Assembly (NCBI GenBank): GCA_910588685.1
Contig: CAJUPX010000004.1
Span: forward strand, 1 to 64,000
Direction: 5' to 3'
Length of the DNA: 64,000 nt
From: an uncultured Christensenellaceae bacterium
GTDB taxonomy: Bacteria; Bacillota; Clostridia; Christensenellales; Borkfalkiaceae
Shown: in pieces, positions 34,189-43,593 of the stretch
Layout: each line of letters starts with the position of its first letter
Numbering within the stretch: the stretch's first letter is position 1
Notes under the pieces: generated by a model
Databases searched by the model: none
What the model saw: the letters and a program-made list of their open reading frames with translations, nothing else
What the model was told of the DNA's origin: nothing
Position numbers and translations under genes: made by a program

Positions 34189-35162
34189 AATTCACCGAAC
34201 TTAAAGACAGTTTAAAAGAGGGTGCGGCGTGTATTTACCTTCTGGAAGGAGAGGACGCCTATTTCCGCCGCAGCGGCGAACAGATGATAAAATCGGCTTT
34301 TCTCACTATGCCCGAGCTTAATTTTGCGGCGTTCGACGGCGAAAATTTAAAGGGCGCGGGGTATACCGAGCTTGCGGCGGCTGTAAAAAACTATCCGTTT
34401 ATGGCTGAAAAGCGCATTGTAAAGGTGAGCGAGCTGTACCCTTCCGAAAGCGATTACGAAAAATATTTAAAACCGCTTTTCGAGGATTTTCCTCCCACTA
34501 CAATACTCCTTATCGTAAATGTCGGCGGCAGGCGCGGCGTGGAATTAAAGCGCAAAAAACAGGTTACGTACGTAAACTGCGGCAAAGCCGAGCCGGAAAG
34601 CGTGCAGAAATGGATATATATTACGCTCAAAAAGGCGGAAATAGTTGCTCCTATTTCTGCGTGCGTGAAAATAGCCGAGTACTGTTTAAACGATATGTCG
34701 CGCGTTGCCGTGGAGGTTGATAAAATAATTGCGTACAAGGGGGGAGCGGGCGAGCTTGCCGCGGAGGAAGTGGACGCGCTTGTGTTCAAGGACGCGGAGT
34801 ACAGGCTGTACGAGCTTACTAATACCGTGCCGCGACGCGACTACTCCAAATTCTGTGAAATTGCGGACGAGCTTTTAAAAAAGGGCGGCGACGAGCTGCT
34901 GGTATTAAACGGTCTGTTGAATTTTTTTAAAACGCTTTTAACGGTTATGACGGCGCGCGGAAGCAACGCGGCGGTCGGAGAGCAGTTTAAAATGAAAGAA
35001 TTTGCCGTTAAAAAGAGCCGCGAGCAGGCGGCGGCAATGGGAGAGGACAGGCTTAAAAAGCTTATATCCTCGGTATACGGCGCGGTTTCGGATATAAAAG
35101 GCGGCAGAATAACGCCTAAAAGCGCGTATTTAAAGGTCAGAGCGGACATATTTTTTTCGTAA
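34185..35162 (+). CDS. holA: DNA polymerase III delta subunit
   Basis: 325-residue HolA, the clamp-loader subunit that opens the beta clamp. The N-terminal ATPase-like domain begins around AACIYLLEGEDAYFRRSGEQMI. The middle has VEVDKIIAYKG, and the C-terminal collar helices contain NGLLNFFKTLLTV and the final SAYLKVRADIFFS. It has no Walker motif, as expected. It overlaps the LysR gene by 4 bases. rpsT, its frequent neighbour in Bacillota, is not present. Confidence 0.9.
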   Translation: MKFTELKDSLKEGAACIYLLEGEDAYFRRSGEQMIKSAFLTMPELNFAAFDGENLKGAGYTELAAAVKNYPFMAEKRIVKVSELYPSESDYEKYLKPLFEDFPPTTILLIVNVGGRRGVELKRKKQVTYVNCGKAEPESVQKWIYITLKKAEIVAPISACVKIAEYCLNDMSRVAVEVDKIIAYKGGAGELAAEEVDALVFKDAEYRLYELTNTVPRRDYSKFCEIADELLKKGGDELLVLNGLLNFFKTLLTVMTARGSNAAVGEQFKMKEFAVKKSREQAAAMGEDRLKKLISSVYGAVSDIKGGRITPKSAYLKVRADIFFS

Positions 35163-35252
35163 ATGAAAAAATAACGTATTATAACGCTTTATTTTTTTTA
35201 TAAATAATTATATAATATAGTTGATAATTTTTGATTTTACAAGGAGTAAACG

Positions 35253-36056
35253 GTGTTCAGGGATTTTTGGGGAAGACTCGTTGATTTTTTTGTGAACGAC
35301 ATCGGTACTTATTATTTTTCGTATCTTATACAGCTTGTATTGTATTTTGCGTTGTTTTATATGATGTTCAAGGTTTTAAAGGTGAACAAGAGCGAAAGAT
35401 TTGTTGCGATGATAGTATTTTTCGTAATACTCTTCGGCGTATCGTTTGCATTTTCCGACACTATTGCATCGCAGACTCTCATAATCATAATCTTTATGAT
35501 TGCGCTCATAGTGTTCACTATGTTCCACACCGAAATCAAAAGAACTTTCCTCGATTCAAATATTAAAAAATCCAAAAAAGAAAAGGTAAACGCAACGGGC
35601 GTGGATTTTATAATAGAAGAAACCGTCCGCGCCGTGCAGAATATGTCCAAAAAGGATATAGGCGCGCTTATAGTGCTGTCTGACGAAAATCTGCCCGAGG
35701 GTATTATCGAGAGCGGCACGGTAGTAAACGCGCGTATAACCTCGCAGATGATAGAGGCGGTTTTTTATCCCAAAGCGCCTCTGCACGACGGCGCAATGAT
35801 AATCGAGGGCGACAGAATATATGCCGCGGGTTGTTTTTTACCCATAGTTCAGAACGAAAATCTGCCTCAGGAATTGGGCAGCCGCCACCGCGCCGCGCTC
35901 GGAGTAACAGTTGCCGCGAACGTTACCGCAATAGTAGTGTCGGAGGAAACGGGAATTATTTCTATTGTGCGCAACGGAGCGATAGTTAAAAAATACGCCG
36001 ACGCAATGGATATAAAAAAGGCGTTAAAAGATTTTTACTGGTCGGATTTCAATTAA
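35253..36056 (+). CDS. cdaA: Diadenylate cyclase CdaA
   Basis: 267-residue CdaA, making cyclic di-AMP from two ATP at the membrane. Three N-terminal membrane helices (about 18-40, 47-65 and 70-88) precede the DAC domain with catalytic motifs HDGAMII and RHRAALG. The start is GTG 35253, set by AAGGAG at 6 bases. In most Bacillota cdaA is followed by cdaR and glmM. Here a 35-codon single-helix ORF takes the cdaR place, followed by unrelated genes. Confidence 0.95.
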   Translation: MFRDFWGRLVDFFVNDIGTYYFSYLIQLVLYFALFYMMFKVLKVNKSERFVAMIVFFVILFGVSFAFSDTIASQTLIIIIFMIALIVFTMFHTEIKRTFLDSNIKKSKKEKVNATGVDFIIEETVRAVQNMSKKDIGALIVLSDENLPEGIIESGTVVNARITSQMIEAVFYPKAPLHDGAMIIEGDRIYAAGCFLPIVQNENLPQELGSRHRAALGVTVAANVTAIVVSEETGIISIVRNGAIVKKYADAMDIKKALKDFYWSDFN

Positions 36057-36068
36057 CGGAGGGGAGCT

Positions 36069-36176
36069 ATGAAAAAGATTAAACAGTTTTTTGTAAAGTT
36101 ATTTACCGAGAACGTCACTATTAAATTGCTTGCGTTTGTTCTCGCCGTGTTTGCGGTTGTATTTTCAAATTTATAA
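36069..36176 (+). CDS. CdaR-like single-helix microprotein
   Basis: 35-residue peptide, starting MKKIKQFFVKLFTENVTIKL and continuing as one membrane helix (LAFVLAVFAVVFSNL). GGAGGGGA sits at good distance before the ATG, and the gene starts 12 bases after cdaA. The N-terminal pattern (basic start, NVTIKLLAFVLAVF) matches the membrane anchor of CdaR/YbbR proteins, the usual cdaA partner, but all YbbR repeats are missing and no YbbR coding remains downstream. It may be a reduced regulator of CdaA or a remnant kept for its helix. Confidence 0.7.
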   Translation: MKKIKQFFVKLFTENVTIKLLAFVLAVFAVVFSNL

Positions 36177-36184
36177 GGAGCGGT

Positions 36185-37363
36185 ATGGCTACTGTACAGG
36201 TTCCCGAAATTCTGCTGCCGGACTGCGCTGATATGACCGCGTGGGCGGTTAACGCCTGCGACCAATTCACGTCCGACGCGCAGTACTGGAAGAACGTGGA
36301 AAAAATTTGCGGGGATAAGCCGAGCGCTTATAACCTTATTTTTCCGGAAATATATTTAAAAGACAAGCCCGAAGAGCGTACGCGTCGCATAAACAGCAAT
36401 ATGCGCAGCTACCTTTCGGGCAACGTTTTTAAAAGTTTTAAAGGTTTTGTGTACGTGGAGCGCACAACGGCGTCGGGCACGCGCAAAGGAATCGTCCTCG
36501 CAATAGATTTGGAGGACTACTCGTTTGAAAAAGGCGCAAAAACTTTGGTACGCTCTACAGAGGCTACCATTTTAGAGCGCATACCGCCGCGTATTGCAAT
36601 CCGCAGAAACGCGCCGTTGGAGCTGCCGCACGCAATGCTTTTATACGACGACGTTGATTTTTCTGTTCTGAACGGCGTTGAACGCGGAAAAATCTTATAC
36701 GATTTCGAGCTTATGCTCGGCGGCGGGCACGTAAAGGGTTGGCTCGTTTCCAACTCCGGGGAGGTTGCGGAAGCGTTCGGCAGAACGGTTAAAGACGGGC
36801 TGTTGTTTGCCGTAGGCGACGGTAATCACTCTCTGGCCACTGCAAAGGCGCACTGGGAAGAGGTTAAATTTACGCTTTCGGAAGAGGAGCGCAAAAACCA
36901 CCCGGCGCGGTTTGCTCTTGCGGAGGCGGTAAACATTTACGACGGCGCGCTTAAATTCGAGCCTATTCACAGACTTGTAAAAACCGACAGACCCGAAAAA
37001 CTTATAAGCGGACTGAAAACCTCCGGCGGCAACCGCGCGTATACTGTAATAAACGGAGTAAAATCGCAAATACCGTTTGCCGGCGACATACCGTCGGGGA
37101 TAAGAGAGCTTGACGCTTATATATCGGAATTTATAAGAGAATACGGCGGAGAGGTCGATTATATTCACGGTGAAAAAGAGCTTTGCGGGTTTACCTTAAA
37201 CGGCGGCGCGGGAATAATTTTACCGCCCGTTAAAAAGAGCGAGTTTTTTAATCTTATACGAACGGGCGGAAATCTCCCCAAAAAAACATTTTCAATGGGC
37301 TCGGGCGAGGAAAAGCGTTACTATATAGAAGCTAAACTAATAAAGCAGGTATTATGTCAGTAA
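36185..37363 (+). CDS. DUF1015 family protein
   Basis: 392 residues matching DUF1015, a family of unknown function (sometimes annotated as HTH-containing or SpoOJ-like). Family-type blocks include the N-terminal VNACDQFTSDAQYWK, a LFAVGDGNHSLATAKAHWEE motif with Asp, Asn and His like an active site, and an HPARFALAEAVNIYD segment. AAGGAG precedes the ATG, 8 bases after the microprotein. It overlaps aspartate kinase by 10 bases. No role is assigned. Confidence 0.85.
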   Translation: MATVQVPEILLPDCADMTAWAVNACDQFTSDAQYWKNVEKICGDKPSAYNLIFPEIYLKDKPEERTRRINSNMRSYLSGNVFKSFKGFVYVERTTASGTRKGIVLAIDLEDYSFEKGAKTLVRSTEATILERIPPRIAIRRNAPLELPHAMLLYDDVDFSVLNGVERGKILYDFELMLGGGHVKGWLVSNSGEVAEAFGRTVKDGLLFAVGDGNHSLATAKAHWEEVKFTLSEEERKNHPARFALAEAVNIYDGALKFEPIHRLVKTDRPEKLISGLKTSGGNRAYTVINGVKSQIPFAGDIPSGIRELDAYISEFIREYGGEVDYIHGEKELCGFTLNGGAGIILPPVKKSEFFNLIRTGGNLPKKTFSMGSGEEKRYYIEAKLIKQVLCQ

Positions 37364-38673
37364 AAGTATGTAAATTCGGCGGCACGTCTATGGCGGCGGG
37401 CAACGTAATCAAAAGCGTAAAAAAAATAGTTGAAAGCGACTCCGAGCGCAAATACGTAGTTGTATCCGCGCCAGGAAAGCGGTATTCCAACGATACCAAA
37501 CTCACGGATATTTTGTACGCCTGCCACACGGCGCTTATTTCCGGCGAGGATTTTAAAGGCTGCTTCGAGCCTGTAAAAGCGCGGTTCAGGGCGATTGTAA
37601 AAGAGCTCGGTATGGACTTCGATATCGAAAGCGTATTAAACCAAACCGAGGAGCGAATAAAAAAAGAGGAGAGCGAGGATTTTACGGCTTCGCGCGGGGA
37701 GTATTTAAGCGCGCGCGTTACAGCCGAATATTTCGGCGCAAAATTTATCGACGCCGAAAACGTTATATTTTTCGCTCCGGACGGCACCCTCGACGAGGCT
37801 AAAACCTATCCCGCGATTTTAGCGGCGGTTAAAGGCGTTAAGCTTGCCGTATTTCCCGGATTTTACGGCACGGGCGCGGACGGCAGAATAAAGACCTTTT
37901 CGCGCGGCGGTTCGGATATTTCTGGCGCGGTAGTGGCGCGTGCTGTAAGCGCGTCGCTTTATGAAAACTGGACGGACGTTTCAGGTTTTCTCGCCTGCGA
38001 CCCCAGAATAGTCGAAAATCCCAAAAACATAAAAAACATATCTTATAAGGAGCTCAGAGAGCTCAGCTATATGGGCGCCAACGTTTTGCACAGCGAGTCT
38101 ATATTCCCGGTGCGCAAAGCAAATATACCCATTCAGATTAAAAATACTTTCCGTCCGGAGGACGCGGGCACTTCCATATTCCCCATAAACCGCTACCGCC
38201 CCGACGGCAGACTTGTTACGGGCATTGCGGGTAAAAAGAATTTTACCGTAATTTTTATAGAAAAATCGCTGATGAACTCCGAAGTCGGCTTTATAAGCAA
38301 AGTGTTGCAGGTCGTCACGCGCGAGGGCGTTTCGGTGGAACACATTCCTTCCGGTATAGACACTATGTCGCTTGTTATAGAGAGTAGTGCGCTTGAGGGC
38401 GGCGTTCTCGAAAGAGTGTTGCAGGACATAAAAAACGCCGTTTCGCCGGATACGCTGCGCGTTATAGAAAACGTTGCGCTTATAGCAACCGTCGGGCACG
38501 GTATGTCGTCGTCCGTGGGAACTTCCGCGCGGCTTTTTTCGGCTATAGCCGCCGCAGGCATAAACGTAAAGATGATAGACCAGGGCTCGAGCGAAATCAA
38601 TATAATAGTAGGCGTTGGCAACGACGACTACGAAAAATGCATTAAAGCCGTTTACCGGGAGTTTTTCAGATAA
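37354..38673 (+). CDS. lysC: Aspartate kinase
   Basis: 439 residues. It phosphorylates aspartate, the first step to Lys, Met, Thr and (in this genome) homoserine for metA. VCKFGGTSMAAGN at the N-terminus is the kinase signature, FSRGGSDISGA binds nucleotide/aspartate, and two ACT domains (about residues 300-439) would give feedback regulation. It resembles the monofunctional class with longer N-domain found in many Clostridia. The effector amino acid cannot be told from sequence. Confidence 0.94.
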   Translation: MSVKVCKFGGTSMAAGNVIKSVKKIVESDSERKYVVVSAPGKRYSNDTKLTDILYACHTALISGEDFKGCFEPVKARFRAIVKELGMDFDIESVLNQTEERIKKEESEDFTASRGEYLSARVTAEYFGAKFIDAENVIFFAPDGTLDEAKTYPAILAAVKGVKLAVFPGFYGTGADGRIKTFSRGGSDISGAVVARAVSASLYENWTDVSGFLACDPRIVENPKNIKNISYKELRELSYMGANVLHSESIFPVRKANIPIQIKNTFRPEDAGTSIFPINRYRPDGRLVTGIAGKKNFTVIFIEKSLMNSEVGFISKVLQVVTREGVSVEHIPSGIDTMSLVIESSALEGGVLERVLQDIKNAVSPDTLRVIENVALIATVGHGMSSSVGTSARLFSAIAAAGINVKMIDQGSSEINIIVGVGNDDYEKCIKAVYREFFR

Positions 38674-38694
38674 TTTTAAGTTAACGGTGCGCAT

Positions 38695-39696
38695 ATGAAA
38701 AAGTCGGAACGCGGTAAACGCAGTATTCCACGCGATTTGAAAATATTTTTTATTATTGCCGCGGTTTTCGCCGCGTTTACAGCGGTACTTTTTATAATAA
38801 ATATTTTTACACCCGTAAAGTATTTGTCGGCATTTTGGGTAATTGCCGACGATAAGCCGCAAAACGGACAAATGCGCGTGCGTTTTTTGAGCGTGGATTA
38901 CGGCGACTGTACGTTAGTGGAGTTTCCCGACGGCAAAGTTCTTTTAATCGACGGCGGCGACGGCAGCTACGCCCACAGCAAAACGGTGCTTAAAGCTCTG
39001 AACAGGAGCGGCGTTGATAAAATTGAATATGCGGTTTGCTCGTCTGTAAAGAGTCTGCGCTCGGCGGGGCTTGCCGAGGTTTTGAAGTATAAAAAGGCGG
39101 ACAAGCTGTACGCGCCGTACTGCGTTTCGGAAAACATAACCGACGGCTATAAAAAATTACGTAAAGTTGTTGAGGGCGTAAACACCGAATACTGCGAATA
39201 CGGAGCAGGGGTTTTTGAAGAGGACTACGGGTTTTGTTTTTTATCGCCCGGTACTCGTCTCAATCAGGGCGAGGGCTCGGATTATTATTTGCTCAATAAC
39301 GACCCGTCCGAACAGAACATAGACAATACGTCGGCGGCAATCTATATTTATTGCGGCGATACGGGCGTTTTGCTTTTAGGCGATTTGCGTTCGTCCGCGC
39401 AGAAAAAGCTCATATCTGACTATAATGCGCTCGGCGGTTTTGAAATGAACGGTAAAAAAATTCAGCTTGATAACGTCGCGCTCGTTAAAGCCGCTAACCA
39501 CGGCGCGGAGTATGCGCAGTGTTCGGAAATTTACGACGGATTAAAGCCAAAATATACGGTAATATCCGCAAGCGGCGATATGCCGCCCTCGCAGCAGGTA
39601 ATTTCCGACGCCGAAAGATATTCCGGGCTGTTTATGACTAATGACGGCACGGTTACGGCAATAATAGATAACGGTAATATCCGGGTTTTCAATTAA
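38695..39696 (+). CDS. ComEC-like MBL-fold protein lacking the metal motif
   Basis: 333 residues. One N-terminal membrane helix (about 17-40) precedes an extracytoplasmic metallo-beta-lactamase-fold domain like the C-terminal domain of ComEC: FLSVDYGDCTLVEFPDGKVLLIDGG opens it, and GVLLLGDLRSSAQ and KAANHGAEY follow. The HxHxDH metal motif expected after the first half is replaced by CSSVKSLRSAG, so zinc-dependent catalysis is unlikely. It lies between lysC and aroC, 21 and 10 bases away. Confidence 0.75.
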   Translation: MKKSERGKRSIPRDLKIFFIIAAVFAAFTAVLFIINIFTPVKYLSAFWVIADDKPQNGQMRVRFLSVDYGDCTLVEFPDGKVLLIDGGDGSYAHSKTVLKALNRSGVDKIEYAVCSSVKSLRSAGLAEVLKYKKADKLYAPYCVSENITDGYKKLRKVVEGVNTEYCEYGAGVFEEDYGFCFLSPGTRLNQGEGSDYYLLNNDPSEQNIDNTSAAIYIYCGDTGVLLLGDLRSSAQKKLISDYNALGGFEMNGKKIQLDNVALVKAANHGAEYAQCSEIYDGLKPKYTVISASGDMPPSQQVISDAERYSGLFMTNDGTVTAIIDNGNIRVFN

Positions 39697-39706
39697 AGGT
39701 GGTTTT

Positions 39707-40831
39707 ATGCGTTTTATAACGGCGGGAGAGTCGCACGGCAAGGAGCTTCTGGGCATAATAGAGGGGCTGCCGTCTGGGCTTGAAATAAAGACCGGACAGA
39801 TAAATAAATATCTCGCGCTCAGACAGAGCGGCTACGGCAGAGGCGGCAGACAAAAAATCGAGCGCGACGAGGTGGAAATTTTAAGCGGAGTGAGGAACGG
39901 GTTAACCCTCGGCAGTCCGCTTGCCTTTTGCGTTAAAAACCGCGACTGGGAAAATTGGAAAAACTATATGTCGCCCGAAAGCTGCGATATTGAAAGTAAA
40001 AAGGTTACAAAGGTGCGCCCGGGTCACGCCGACCTTGCGGGTATGATTAAGTACGCAACGGACGACGCGCGCAATATTTTAGAGCGTGCAAGCGCGCGCG
40101 AAACGGCTGTGCGCGTAGCGGGCGGAGCGGTATGCCGCGCTTATCTTGCCGGATTAGGAGTTCTGGTGAGCGGTTTTGTTAAGTCTGTTTGCGGTGTTTG
40201 CGACGGCAACGAGCATAAGTTTGAGGAGCTTGATGCGGCAAAATGCGAGCCGCTTTTTATGCTCGACAAAAACAAACAAGCCGAGGCGATGCGTTTAATA
40301 GACATGCTTAAATCCGACGGCGATACTGCGGGCGGCGTGGTTGAAATACGCGTTAAAGGCTTAAAAAGCGGTTTCGGCAGCTGTATGAGCTATGCGGACA
40401 AGCTCGACGCAATTTTGTGCGGCGCGGTTATGAGCGTGCAGGCTATTAAAGGCGTTGAGATAGGGCTCGGCTTCGGCTGCGCGCATCTGCCCGGCAGCCG
40501 CGTTCACGACGAAATATTTTATAACTGCGGCTATTATAGAAAAACCAACCGCGCAGGCGGAATAGAGGGCGGAATGTCCAACGGCGAAGAAATTGTGCTC
40601 CGAGCCGCTATGAAGCCCATTCCCACGCTTATGAAAGGGCTGGCTACGGTGGATTTTATTACGCACGAGCGTGTGACGGCGGCAACCGAAAGAAGCGACG
40701 TCGCGGCAATATGCGCGGCGGAGATAATAGTTGAAAGCGTTGTTTGCACCGCGCTTGCGGAAGTCGTTGCGCAAAGGCTCGGCGGCGACACTATGCGCGA
40801 GGTAATCGAAAGGTACGGTGCGCTTAAATGA
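39707..40831 (+). CDS. aroC: Chorismate synthase
   Basis: 374 residues. It converts EPSP to chorismate using reduced FMN. GESHGKELLGIIEGLPSGL is the first signature, RPGHADLAGMIKY and RASARETAVRVAGGA the next ones, and GIEGGMSNGEEI is near the active site. It overlaps aroB by 4 bases (ATGA). It opens a compact cluster for shikimate-pathway enzymes, although it acts last. Confidence 0.96.
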   Translation: MRFITAGESHGKELLGIIEGLPSGLEIKTGQINKYLALRQSGYGRGGRQKIERDEVEILSGVRNGLTLGSPLAFCVKNRDWENWKNYMSPESCDIESKKVTKVRPGHADLAGMIKYATDDARNILERASARETAVRVAGGAVCRAYLAGLGVLVSGFVKSVCGVCDGNEHKFEELDAAKCEPLFMLDKNKQAEAMRLIDMLKSDGDTAGGVVEIRVKGLKSGFGSCMSYADKLDAILCGAVMSVQAIKGVEIGLGFGCAHLPGSRVHDEIFYNCGYYRKTNRAGGIEGGMSNGEEIVLRAAMKPIPTLMKGLATVDFITHERVTAATERSDVAAICAAEIIVESVVCTALAEVVAQRLGGDTMREVIERYGALK

Positions 40832-41880
40832 GATATATAATCATAAAAACTGCGGGTTCGGAAAGCGTAATACACTGCGGCGCGGGAACGTTTGAAAAGT
40901 ACGTGCCTTTGATAGACGGACAAATCTACGTAATCACCGACAGCAACGTTTTTGCACTCTACAACCATTTAACGGAAAAATATTTTAAAGACGCGCCGGT
41001 GTATATTTTAAAAGCCGGCGAGCAAAGCAAAACGCACTTCAATTTATTTGCAATCTTAGAGGATATGCTTGAACGCGGTATGCAGAGGAGCTGTACCGTA
41101 ATAGCATTCGGCGGCGGCGTAGTCGGCGATATCGCGGGGCTTGCGGCTTCGCTGTATATGCGCGGCACAAATCTTATTCAGATACCAACCACGCTGCTGT
41201 CGCAGGTGGACAGCTCGGTGGGCGGCAAAACGGCGGTTGACCTCGGCAAGGTTAAAAACGCCGTCGGCACGTTTTATCAGCCGCGGCTGGTAATTGCCGA
41301 CCCGCTGTTTTTAAATACCCTGCCGGCGCGTGAAATACGCTGCGGTCTGGGAGAAATAGTAAAATACGGCGCGCTCGACAGGCAAATATACAGCAAGCTT
41401 ATGTCCTCCGATATTTTCAGCTATGACTTTTTGGAGGATATAACCTATTACTGTATAGAGCACAAGGCGCGCATTGTAAAAGACGACGAGTACGACACCT
41501 GCGGGCTGAGAAAAACGCTCAATTTGGGGCACACGACAGGTCACGCTTTCGAGCTGTATTACGGCGGAATGTCGCACGGCGAATTTGTTATGACGGGAGC
41601 CTTTTACGAGCTGTTCATTGCGCGGAAACTCGGTATATGTACGGGCGAATATGCCGATAATCTGATTGCGCTTATTAAAAGCGTTATATCCGTGCCCGCA
41701 TACGAAAATCTCGGAGAGGCGGCAAGGCTCGCCCTGCACGACAAGAAAAACAGCGGCGGGTTAATCTCGCTCATTGTTCCTGAAAGCGAGGGCAAAAGCG
41801 CGGAAATCAAGTTGAATATCAATGAGTATGCAGAGTATTTGTATGCCTGCGCGGCGCTTTTGAAAAAGGGGGAAATATGA
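40828..41880 (+). CDS. aroB: 3-dehydroquinate synthase
   Basis: 350 residues. It cyclises DAHP to 3-dehydroquinate using NAD and zinc. AFGGGVVGDIAGLAASLYMRG binds NAD, QIPTTLLSQVDSSVGGKTAVD is the core signature, and NLGHTTGHAFE with MSHGEFV supply zinc ligands. ATGA overlaps join it to aroC and aroE. Confidence 0.96.
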   Translation: MRYIIIKTAGSESVIHCGAGTFEKYVPLIDGQIYVITDSNVFALYNHLTEKYFKDAPVYILKAGEQSKTHFNLFAILEDMLERGMQRSCTVIAFGGGVVGDIAGLAASLYMRGTNLIQIPTTLLSQVDSSVGGKTAVDLGKVKNAVGTFYQPRLVIADPLFLNTLPAREIRCGLGEIVKYGALDRQIYSKLMSSDIFSYDFLEDITYYCIEHKARIVKDDEYDTCGLRKTLNLGHTTGHAFELYYGGMSHGEFVMTGAFYELFIARKLGICTGEYADNLIALIKSVISVPAYENLGEAARLALHDKKNSGGLISLIVPESEGKSAEIKLNINEYAEYLYACAALLKKGEI

Positions 41881-42686
41881 ATTTGAAACTTGCGGTTATA
41901 GGTAAAGACGTTTCCAAATCCGACAGCCCCGCAATGCATAGTTTTATCGCCGGGAAGCTCGGTTACGGTATAGAATATAAAAAAATATCTATCGCGGAAG
42001 ACGCGTTTGACAAAGAGGCTGAAAAACTTTTTTCGGAGCTCGACGGCTTTAACGTCACAATTCCGTTCAAGCTGCGGATAATAGGTCATCTTAAAAAATT
42101 TGAGGGCGACGCGGAGGTATTCGGAGCGGTAAACACCGTAAAATGCGGCAGCCGCACGGGCTCTAATACCGACGGACTCGGGTTTGAACTTATGCTCAAA
42201 AACGCGGGCGTTCCAGTTGCCGGCAAAAGCTTTCTGCTTTTGGGCTGCGGCGGCGCGGGCAGAAGCGTTGCAAAAAAGCTTGCCGACGGCGGGGCGAAAG
42301 TGTTTGTTTACGACAGGGATTTTGAGTCGGCACAAAATTTAGAGCGGGAGTTTGCGGGCGTAACAGCCTTGGAAAAACTTGAAAACAAGCCTTATTTTGC
42401 AATTATAAACGCAACGGGCGTGGGTATGCATAAAACCGTTGGACTATCGCCCGCCGGTGAAGAGCTTATAAGCCTTTGCGATACTGCGATTGACCTGATA
42501 TATGTGCCCGAAAAGAGCGAGTTTTTAAAAATCGCCGAAAAGCTCGGCAAAAAAATATTGAACGGCAAGGCGATGCTGTTTTACCAGGCGTATTTTGCGC
42601 AGTGCATATATTCGGGTTTGCAGCCCGACGAGGCGGTTGCAAAAGAGCTTTTCGAGCAGTTTGAAAAAGCGGGGGAAAATTTATGA
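41877..42686 (+). CDS. aroE: Shikimate dehydrogenase
   Basis: 269 residues. It reduces 3-dehydroshikimate to shikimate with NADPH. Substrate-binding Ser residues occur in KDVSKSDSPAMHSF, the catalytic Lys is in FNVTIPFKL, and the Rossmann loop is LLGCGGAGRSVAKKL. NATGVGMHK and the final KAMLFYQAY block fit the family. It overlaps aroB and aroQ by 4 bases each. Confidence 0.95.
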   Translation: MNLKLAVIGKDVSKSDSPAMHSFIAGKLGYGIEYKKISIAEDAFDKEAEKLFSELDGFNVTIPFKLRIIGHLKKFEGDAEVFGAVNTVKCGSRTGSNTDGLGFELMLKNAGVPVAGKSFLLLGCGGAGRSVAKKLADGGAKVFVYDRDFESAQNLEREFAGVTALEKLENKPYFAIINATGVGMHKTVGLSPAGEELISLCDTAIDLIYVPEKSEFLKIAEKLGKKILNGKAMLFYQAYFAQCIYSGLQPDEAVAKELFEQFEKAGENL

Positions 42687-43102
42687 AGCTTTTATTTATC
42701 AACGGAGTAAATCTCAATTTAACGGGTATGCGTGAAAAAGATGTTTACGGCAGTCAGACTCTGGAGCAGATTAACGCGGAAGTTGCCGGGCATTTCAAAA
42801 ACGACGAGTGTATCTTTTATCAGAGCAATATAGAGGGCGAAATATGCTCGCGTATTCACAGCGCCGCGGGCGAGGGCGTAAACGGAATTGTTCTTAACGC
42901 GGGCGCGTACACCCATTACAGTATCGCCATACGCGACGCAATAGCCGCCGTATCAATTCCTGTGGTGGAGGTGCATATGTCCAACGTGCACTCGCGCGAG
43001 GAGTTCAGGCACAAGTCGGTTTTGTCGGAGGTCTGTAAGGGCGTAATTGCCGGCTTCGGTAAAAACAGTTATATTCTGGCGGGAGAGAGCTTTAAATTAT
43101 GA
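42683..43102 (+). CDS. aroQ: 3-dehydroquinate dehydratase, type II
   Basis: 139-residue type II enzyme (trans-dehydration, no Schiff base). GVNLNLTGMREKDVYGSQT carries the active-site Arg and Tyr, NAGAYTHYSIAIRDAI binds substrate, and EVHMSNVHSREEFRHKSV has the catalytic His. It overlaps its neighbours by 4 bases on each side. Confidence 0.95.
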   Translation: MKLLFINGVNLNLTGMREKDVYGSQTLEQINAEVAGHFKNDECIFYQSNIEGEICSRIHSAAGEGVNGIVLNAGAYTHYSIAIRDAIAAVSIPVVEVHMSNVHSREEFRHKSVLSEVCKGVIAGFGKNSYILAGESFKL

Positions 43103-43593
43103 ATATAGTTCTTGCCGGTATGCCCGGCTCGGGCAAAACAACAATTTCAAGATTGCTTGCCGAAGCGCTGAATATGCGCCTTATCGATACCGACGAAGAA
43201 ATAATAAAAAAATACGGCGCGATAACCGATATTTTTGATAAATTCGGCGAGGAGTGTTTCCGCAATCTCGAATCACAGGTGGTAAACGAAGTTTGCGGCG
43301 AAAGCGGCGCGGTAATTTCTACCGGCGGCGGAACGCTGCTACGCCCGGAAAACCGCGCGGCGTTTAAAAACAACGGAAAAATAGTGTATTTAAAAACGGG
43401 CGTGGAAAATTTAGTAGCGCGGGTAGGCGGCGGCGAGGGCAGACCTCTGCTTGCGGGCGACGCGCAGAATAAAATACGCGAATTATATATAAAGCGCGCC
43501 CCGGTTTACGAAGCCGCGGCGGATATAACGGTGGAAACGGACGGCGTTTGCCCCGAGGATATAGCGGCGCTAATTGCGGAGAGAATAAAATGA
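43099..43593 (+). CDS. aroK: Shikimate kinase
   Basis: 164 residues. It phosphorylates shikimate at O3. Walker A is AGMPGSGKTTISRLLA, DTDEEI binds shikimate and Mg, and ISTGGGTLLRPEN is the family glycine motif. GRPLL marks the lid. It overlaps the SDR gene by 4 bases. EPSP synthase (aroA) and DAHP synthase are not in this window. Confidence 0.94.
   Translation: MNIVLAGMPGSGKTTISRLLAEALNMRLIDTDEEIIKKYGAITDIFDKFGEECFRNLESQVVNEVCGESGAVISTGGGTLLRPENRAAFKNNGKIVYLKTGVENLVARVGGGEGRPLLAGDAQNKIRELYIKRAPVYEAAADITVETDGVCPEDIAALIAERIK

Noticed and set aside
37981-38871. 296-codon minus-strand ORF opposite lysC and the MBL gene
   Set aside because: It spans the ends of two well-supported plus-strand genes, and its composition (many Tyr, Arg and His) is typical of antisense translation.
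41604-42335. 243-codon minus-strand ORF opposite aroB/aroE
   Set aside because: Antisense to two clear shikimate enzymes joined by an ATGA overlap; no domain seen.
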